Shown here: piece by piece, positions 60,870 through 64,000 of the stretch
Numbering within the stretch: position 1 is the stretch's first letter
How the letters are laid out: the number at the start of each line of letters is the position of its first letter
NCBI GenBank assembly: GCA_934667815.1
Contig: CAKUMO010000006.1
Span: 1 to 64,000, forward strand
Length of the DNA stretch: 64,000 bases
DNA from: an uncultured Oscillospiraceae bacterium
GTDB taxonomy: Bacteria > Bacillota > Clostridia > Oscillospirales > Oscillospiraceae
Reading direction: 5' to 3'
Notes under the pieces: generated by a model
The model's input: the letters and a program-made list of their open reading frames with translations, nothing else
The model's database searches: none
Told to the model about the DNA's origin: nothing
Made by a program: the position numbers and the translations under genes

Positions 60870-60899
60870 ATGATAACACGCGCTTGCGCAAGCTGTCAA
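60870..60899 (-). promoter_or_regulatory. Promoter of gdhA copy 1 with 12-bp palindrome
   Basis: The minus-strand TTGACA (60899-60894) and TATCAT (60875-60870) are 18 bases apart. GCTTGCGCAAGC (60882-60893), a perfect 12-bp palindrome, occupies the spacer and may be an operator. The leader (60766-60863) is AT-rich with recurrent TGCA words and small dyads but no recognised RNA. Confidence 0.65.
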
Positions 60900-60993
60900 G
60901 CGCAGAAGCACATTTTTATCGCAATGCACAAAGAATTGTGTTTATATTGGAAACGTTTGTCTGTTTTGCGGAGACAAAGACGCGAATAAAACA

Positions 60994-61023
60994 GCGGGGC
61001 GTTTCCAAACGGAAATGCCCCGC
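60994..61023 (-). terminator. Terminator of gdhA copy 2
   Basis: GCGGGGCGTTTCC (60994-61006) and GGAAATGCCCCGC (61011-61023), loop AAAC, one G-T pair, followed on the minus strand by TGTTTTATT. It isolates the two gdhA copies transcriptionally. Confidence 0.8.
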
Positions 61024-61046
61024 CTTGTATCGGAATGCGGAATTTC

Positions 61047-62399
61047 TTAGAAAATGCCCTGCGCCATCATGGCCTCAGCGACCTTCTTGAAGCCTGCGAT
61101 GTTTGCACCGGCGACCAGATTGTAGCCCAGTCCGTACTCCTCTGCTGCCTCGGCAGAGACCTTGTGGATGCTGACCATCATTTTGTGGAGCTGTGCGTCC
61201 ACTTCCTCCGCCGTCCAGACAAGACGCTCAGAGTTCTGGCTCATTTCCAGCGCGGACACACCCACGCCGCCTGCATTGACGGCCTTGGACGGCGCAACGA
61301 TCATGCCCTTCTGGGACATGAGATATTGCAGCGCGTCGTTCGTCGTCGGCATGTTGGCGACTTCGATGTAGTACTTCACGCCATTGGCTACGATCTTTTC
61401 TGCGGACTCCATCTTCACGTCGTTCTGCATGGCGGACGGCATGATGACGTCTGCCTTGACGCCCCACGGCTTCTCGCCCGGGAAGAACTGCACGCCGAAC
61501 TTGTCGGCATAGTCCTGCACGCGGTTGCGGTTGGAGGCACGCATTTCGACAAGATACTCGATCTTTTCTTCGCTGGAGGAAATGCCCTCGGGATCATAAA
61601 TGTAACCGTCCGGACCGGAGAGCGTGACGACCTTTGCGCCAAGCTCATGCGCTTTCTTGCAGATGCCCCAGGTTACGTTGCCGAAGCCCGCGCAGGCGAT
61701 GGTCTTGCCCTTGATGTCCTCGCCCTCGTGCTTGAGAACTTCCTGTAAATAATACATTGCACCGTAGCCGGTCGCTTCCGGACGGGTCAGGCTGCCGCCG
61801 TAGCTGAAGCCCTTGCCGGTGAGAACGCCGTTTTCAAACGTGCCCTTCAGGCGGCGGTACTGGCCGAACAGGTAGCCGATCTCGCGGCCGCCTACGCCCA
61901 TGTCGCCGGCGGGAACGTCAGTATCCGGCCCGATGTAGCGATACAGCGCCGTCATGAAGCTCTGGCAGAAACGCATGATTTCCGCGTCGGACTTGCCGGT
62001 CGGGTCGAAGTCCGAGCCGCCCTTGCCGCCGCCGATGGGCAGGCCGGTCAGGCTGTTCTTGAAGGTCTGCTCGAAGCCGAGGAACTTGATGATGCTGGGG
62101 GTCACGTTCTTCTGGAAGCGCAGACCGCCCTTGTACGGGCCGATGGCGCCGTTGAACTGGCAGCGGTAGCCGGTGTTGGTGTGGTAATTGCCGGCATCGT
62201 CCATCCAGACCACGCGGAAGGTGAACATACGCTCCGGCTCGACCATGCGGGTCAGCAGGTCGGCCTTTTCATACTCGGGATGGCGGTCGATCACGGGGGA
62301 GAGCGAGGAGAGAACTTCCTCGACGGTCTGCACAAATTCCGGCTCATTGCCGTGGCGTTCCTTAACGCCTGCGATAACTTTTTCTACATAAGCATTCAT
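61047..62399 (-). CDS. gdhA: Glutamate dehydrogenase, copy 2
   Basis: A 450-residue enzyme of the same family and full length. [52 protein letters not shown] (about 88-139) and the nucleotide loop IACAGFGNVTWG near 237 are present. It starts with AAAGGAG upstream, 44 bases after serA; a TATAAT lies at 62427-62422. It resembles typical NADP-type clostridial GdhA. Two paralogues in tandem suggest division of labour, for example anabolic and catabolic. Confidence 0.95.
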   Translation of the reverse strand: MNAYVEKVIAGVKERHGNEPEFVQTVEEVLSSLSPVIDRHPEYEKADLLTRMVEPERMFTFRVVWMDDAGNYHTNTGYRCQFNGAIGPYKGGLRFQKNVTPSIIKFLGFEQTFKNSLTGLPIGGGKGGSDFDPTGKSDAEIMRFCQSFMTALYRYIGPDTDVPAGDMGVGGREIGYLFGQYRRLKGTFENGVLTGKGFSYGGSLTRPEATGYGAMYYLQEVLKHEGEDIKGKTIACAGFGNVTWGICKKAHELGAKVVTLSGPDGYIYDPEGISSSEEKIEYLVEMRASNRNRVQDYADKFGVQFFPGEKPWGVKADVIMPSAMQNDVKMESAEKIVANGVKYYIEVANMPTTNDALQYLMSQKGMIVAPSKAVNAGGVGVSALEMSQNSERLVWTAEEVDAQLHKMMVSIHKVSAEAAEEYGLGYNLVAGANIAGFKKVAEAMMAQGIF

Positions 62400-62443
62400 G
62401 GAAACCAGATCTCCTTTATAAATTATAAAATGCAGTGAACGAT

Positions 62444-63355
62444 TTAACCCTTGAATTCGCCAATGATGGAAACGATCTCCGAGCCGATGCGCTTCTGCGC
62501 CTCGACGGTGGCAGCGCCGATGTGCGGCGTGCAGGAGACCATGGGGTGGGAGTACAGCGCATGGTTCTTTGCAGGCTCCTCGGCGTAGACGTCCAGACCG
62601 GCTGCGCGAACCTTGCCGGATTCGAGCGCCTGAAGCAGCGCATCCTCATCGACGTTGGTGCCGCGGGAGGTGTTGATGATCACGACGCCGTCCTTCATCT
62701 TTGCGATGCGCTCGGCGTTAATCAGCGCGCCGCCGTCGACGGCCGGAGCGTGGACGCTGATGAAGTCGGACTTGGCCAGCAGCTCGTCCATGTCAACATA
62801 GGAGATGCCGAGCTGCTCCTCGATGCCGGGAATGTGGTAAATATCAAAGGCGATAACGGTCATGCCAATGGCCTTGGCCATGACGCCCAGATGCTGGCCG
62901 ATGCGGCCGAAGCCGACGATGCCGAGCGTCTTGCCCTGAAGCTCGATGCCCTTGCCGTAGGCTTTCTTTTCCCACTGGTCGTTGCGCATGGTGTAGCCTG
63001 CATGGGAGATATAACGTGCGCAGGAGAACATGTGACCCAGCGCAAGCTCTGCCACGGACTGGGAGGAAGCCTTCGGCGTGTTCTTTACGGTGATGCCGTT
63101 GGCCTCGGCGTACTTGACGTCGATGTTGTCCACACCCACGCCGCCGCGGATGATGAGCTTGAGCTTGCCGCCCTTGGCCTCATCGATGTGGTTGGCGCGG
63201 ACCTTGGTCTTGGAGCGGACGACGACAACGTCAAACTCGCGCAGCGCAGCGCCGAGCTGATCCTGCTCATAGAACTGTTCGACGACCTCGTGACCCTGCG
63301 CACGCAGCTCGGCCATCGCGGTCTTATCCATACCGTCGGTAACAAGAATACGCAT
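62444..63355 (-). CDS. serA: D-3-phosphoglycerate dehydrogenase (short form)
   Basis: A 303-residue NAD-dependent enzyme for the first step of serine synthesis. It has RGGVGVDNID near 78, the Rossmann loop GIVGFGRIGQHLG near 145, INTSRGTNVDEDAL near 222, LDVYAEEP and the catalytic histidine in CTPHIGAATVEAQ near 281. It lacks the C-terminal ACT domain, so feedback inhibition by serine through that domain is not expected. The start at 63355 follows AAGGAGG, 13 bases after serC. Confidence 0.94.
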   Translation of the reverse strand: MRILVTDGMDKTAMAELRAQGHEVVEQFYEQDQLGAALREFDVVVVRSKTKVRANHIDEAKGGKLKLIIRGGVGVDNIDVKYAEANGITVKNTPKASSQSVAELALGHMFSCARYISHAGYTMRNDQWEKKAYGKGIELQGKTLGIVGFGRIGQHLGVMAKAIGMTVIAFDIYHIPGIEEQLGISYVDMDELLAKSDFISVHAPAVDGGALINAERIAKMKDGVVIINTSRGTNVDEDALLQALESGKVRAAGLDVYAEEPAKNHALYSHPMVSCTPHIGAATVEAQKRIGSEIVSIIGEFKG

Positions 63356-63368
63356 CGTAAAATCCTCC

Positions 63369-64000
63369 TTATTTGTGTTCGGCTTCAAACTTTTTCAGGC
63401 ATTTCACCAGAGCCTCGACGCCCTCCTTGGGCATGGCGTTGTAGGTAGAGGCGCGCAGACCGCCGACGGACTTGTGCCCCTTGACGTTCTCGAAGCCTGC
63501 CGCCTTGGTATAGGCCACGACCTCGGCATCGAGATCCTTGTCGCCGGTGATGAACGGAATGTTCATCAGGCTGCGGAATTCCTTGTCCACGGTGCCGTGG
63601 AAGATCTTGGACGAGTCGAGGAAATCGTACATGACCTTCGCCTTGTCCTCATTGATGCGCGCCATGGCTTCCAGACCGCCGAGGCTCTTGAGGTACTTAA
63701 AGACCTTGCCGCAGACGTAAATCGCCCAGCAGTTCGGTGTGTTGTACATGGAGCCGGCATCGGCATGGGTCTTGTACATCATGTAGATCGGGGTCTTGGG
63801 GTCGAGATCCTCACGGATGAGATCCTCGCGGATAATGGCGACGACCATGCCGGCGGGGCCGACGTTCTTCTGCACGCCTGCGTAGATCATGCCGTAATCG
63901 CTGACGTTGCAGGGCTTGGAGAGGAACATGGACGACTGGTCGGAGACCAGCGGCTTGCCCTTGGTGTTCGGGAGGGTCTGCCACGTCGTGCCGTGGATGG
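63369..64000 (-). CDS. serC: Phosphoserine aminotransferase, 5' end outside window
   Basis: The C-terminal 209 residues are visible. The frame continues through the window edge with IHGTTWQTLPNTKGKPLVSDQSS, so the first part (about 150 residues) is missing from view. The PLP lysine lies in MIYAGVQKNVGPAG. The C-terminus NVKGHKSVGGLRASTYNAMPKEGVEALVKCLKKFE is typical of SerC. It makes O-phosphoserine from the SerA product. Confidence 0.95.
   Translation of the reverse strand, partial: IHGTTWQTLPNTKGKPLVSDQSSMFLSKPCNVSDYGMIYAGVQKNVGPAGMVVAIIREDLIREDLDPKTPIYMMYKTHADAGSMYNTPNCWAIYVCGKVFKYLKSLGGLEAMARINEDKAKVMYDFLDSSKIFHGTVDKEFRSLMNIPFITGDKDLDAEVVAYTKAAGFENVKGHKSVGGLRASTYNAMPKEGVEALVKCLKKFEAEHK

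Overview
The window looks like chromosomal DNA from a GC-rich, spore-forming member of the Clostridia, most like the Oscillospirales (Ruminococcaceae/Oscillospiraceae). This rests on the set of gene families present: type III glutamine synthetase, an Rnf complex, a SPOCS/LysM protein, the YetF (DUF421)-DUF4363 pair, RemA, CdaA-CdaR, the PrpC-PrkC-RsgA block and a glycine-riboswitch-controlled glyA. I do not assign a genus. Gene density is high and many neighbours overlap by 4 bases. I see no prophage, CRISPR array, rRNA or intact transposase gene.

Layout. 1-1160: end of tRNA-Ala(GGC) and galM. 1161-1483: gene-free stretch of stem-loops flanked by a duplicated hairpin. 1484-5488 (-): glycosyltransferase, response regulator and sensor kinase. 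5634-9795: Nudix hydrolase, type III glutamine synthetase, YetF and DUF4363. 9874-12032: argD-argF. 12058-15245: promoter, structured leader RNA with intrinsic terminator, then a FecCD-type ABC transporter. 15246-15562: second gene-free repeat cluster with a duplicated hairpin. 15563-22177: SprT-like protein, then a minus-strand cluster of amidase, aconitase-family hydratase, membrane transporter, unknown protein, secreted nuclease and HAD phosphatase. 22300-25347: DEDD exonuclease, mutY, DUF1292 and a two-domain SSB. 25469-26880: DUF3343 plus an aminotransferase-V (cysteine desulfurase-like) enzyme.

26956-42815 is one long plus-strand run of 17 genes: c-di-AMP synthesis (cdaA, cdaR), RseC-like, DUF5685, J-domain protein, yicC, remA, gmk, rpoZ, priA, def, fmt, rsmB, rlmN, prpC, prkC and rsgA, closed by a terminator at 42831-42871. 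It combines second-messenger synthesis, envelope Ser/Thr kinase signalling, translation initiation and ribosome maturation. 42872-46326 holds small or accessory genes: a two-helix membrane peptide, the SPOCS-LysM protein, an AT-richer segment with a zinc-ribbon membrane peptide and an Xre regulator, a lipoprotein and a polyferredoxin.

46435-52092: oligoendopeptidase F, a small unknown protein, a YhbD-like regulator with a bactofilin-like protein under a promoter carrying two GTAACAATGTTAC palindromes, and the Fe-S assembly set iscR-iscS-iscU. 52181-53735: glyA behind a tandem glycine riboswitch. 53907-58841: rnfCDGEAB, followed by a methyltransferase. 59425-64000: two tandem glutamate dehydrogenases, serA and the 3' part of serC. 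Nitrogen assimilation (glnN and two gdh genes), serine/glycine metabolism (serC, serA, glyA), arginine synthesis and Rnf energy conservation are the main metabolic themes.

The least explained signals are the hairpin-flanked repeat inserts at 1164-1470 and 15258-15517, the structured leader at 12093-12276, the double palindrome at 48694-48735, the amidase lacking its usual first zinc histidine, and the J-TPR protein with a cysteine-rich tail.
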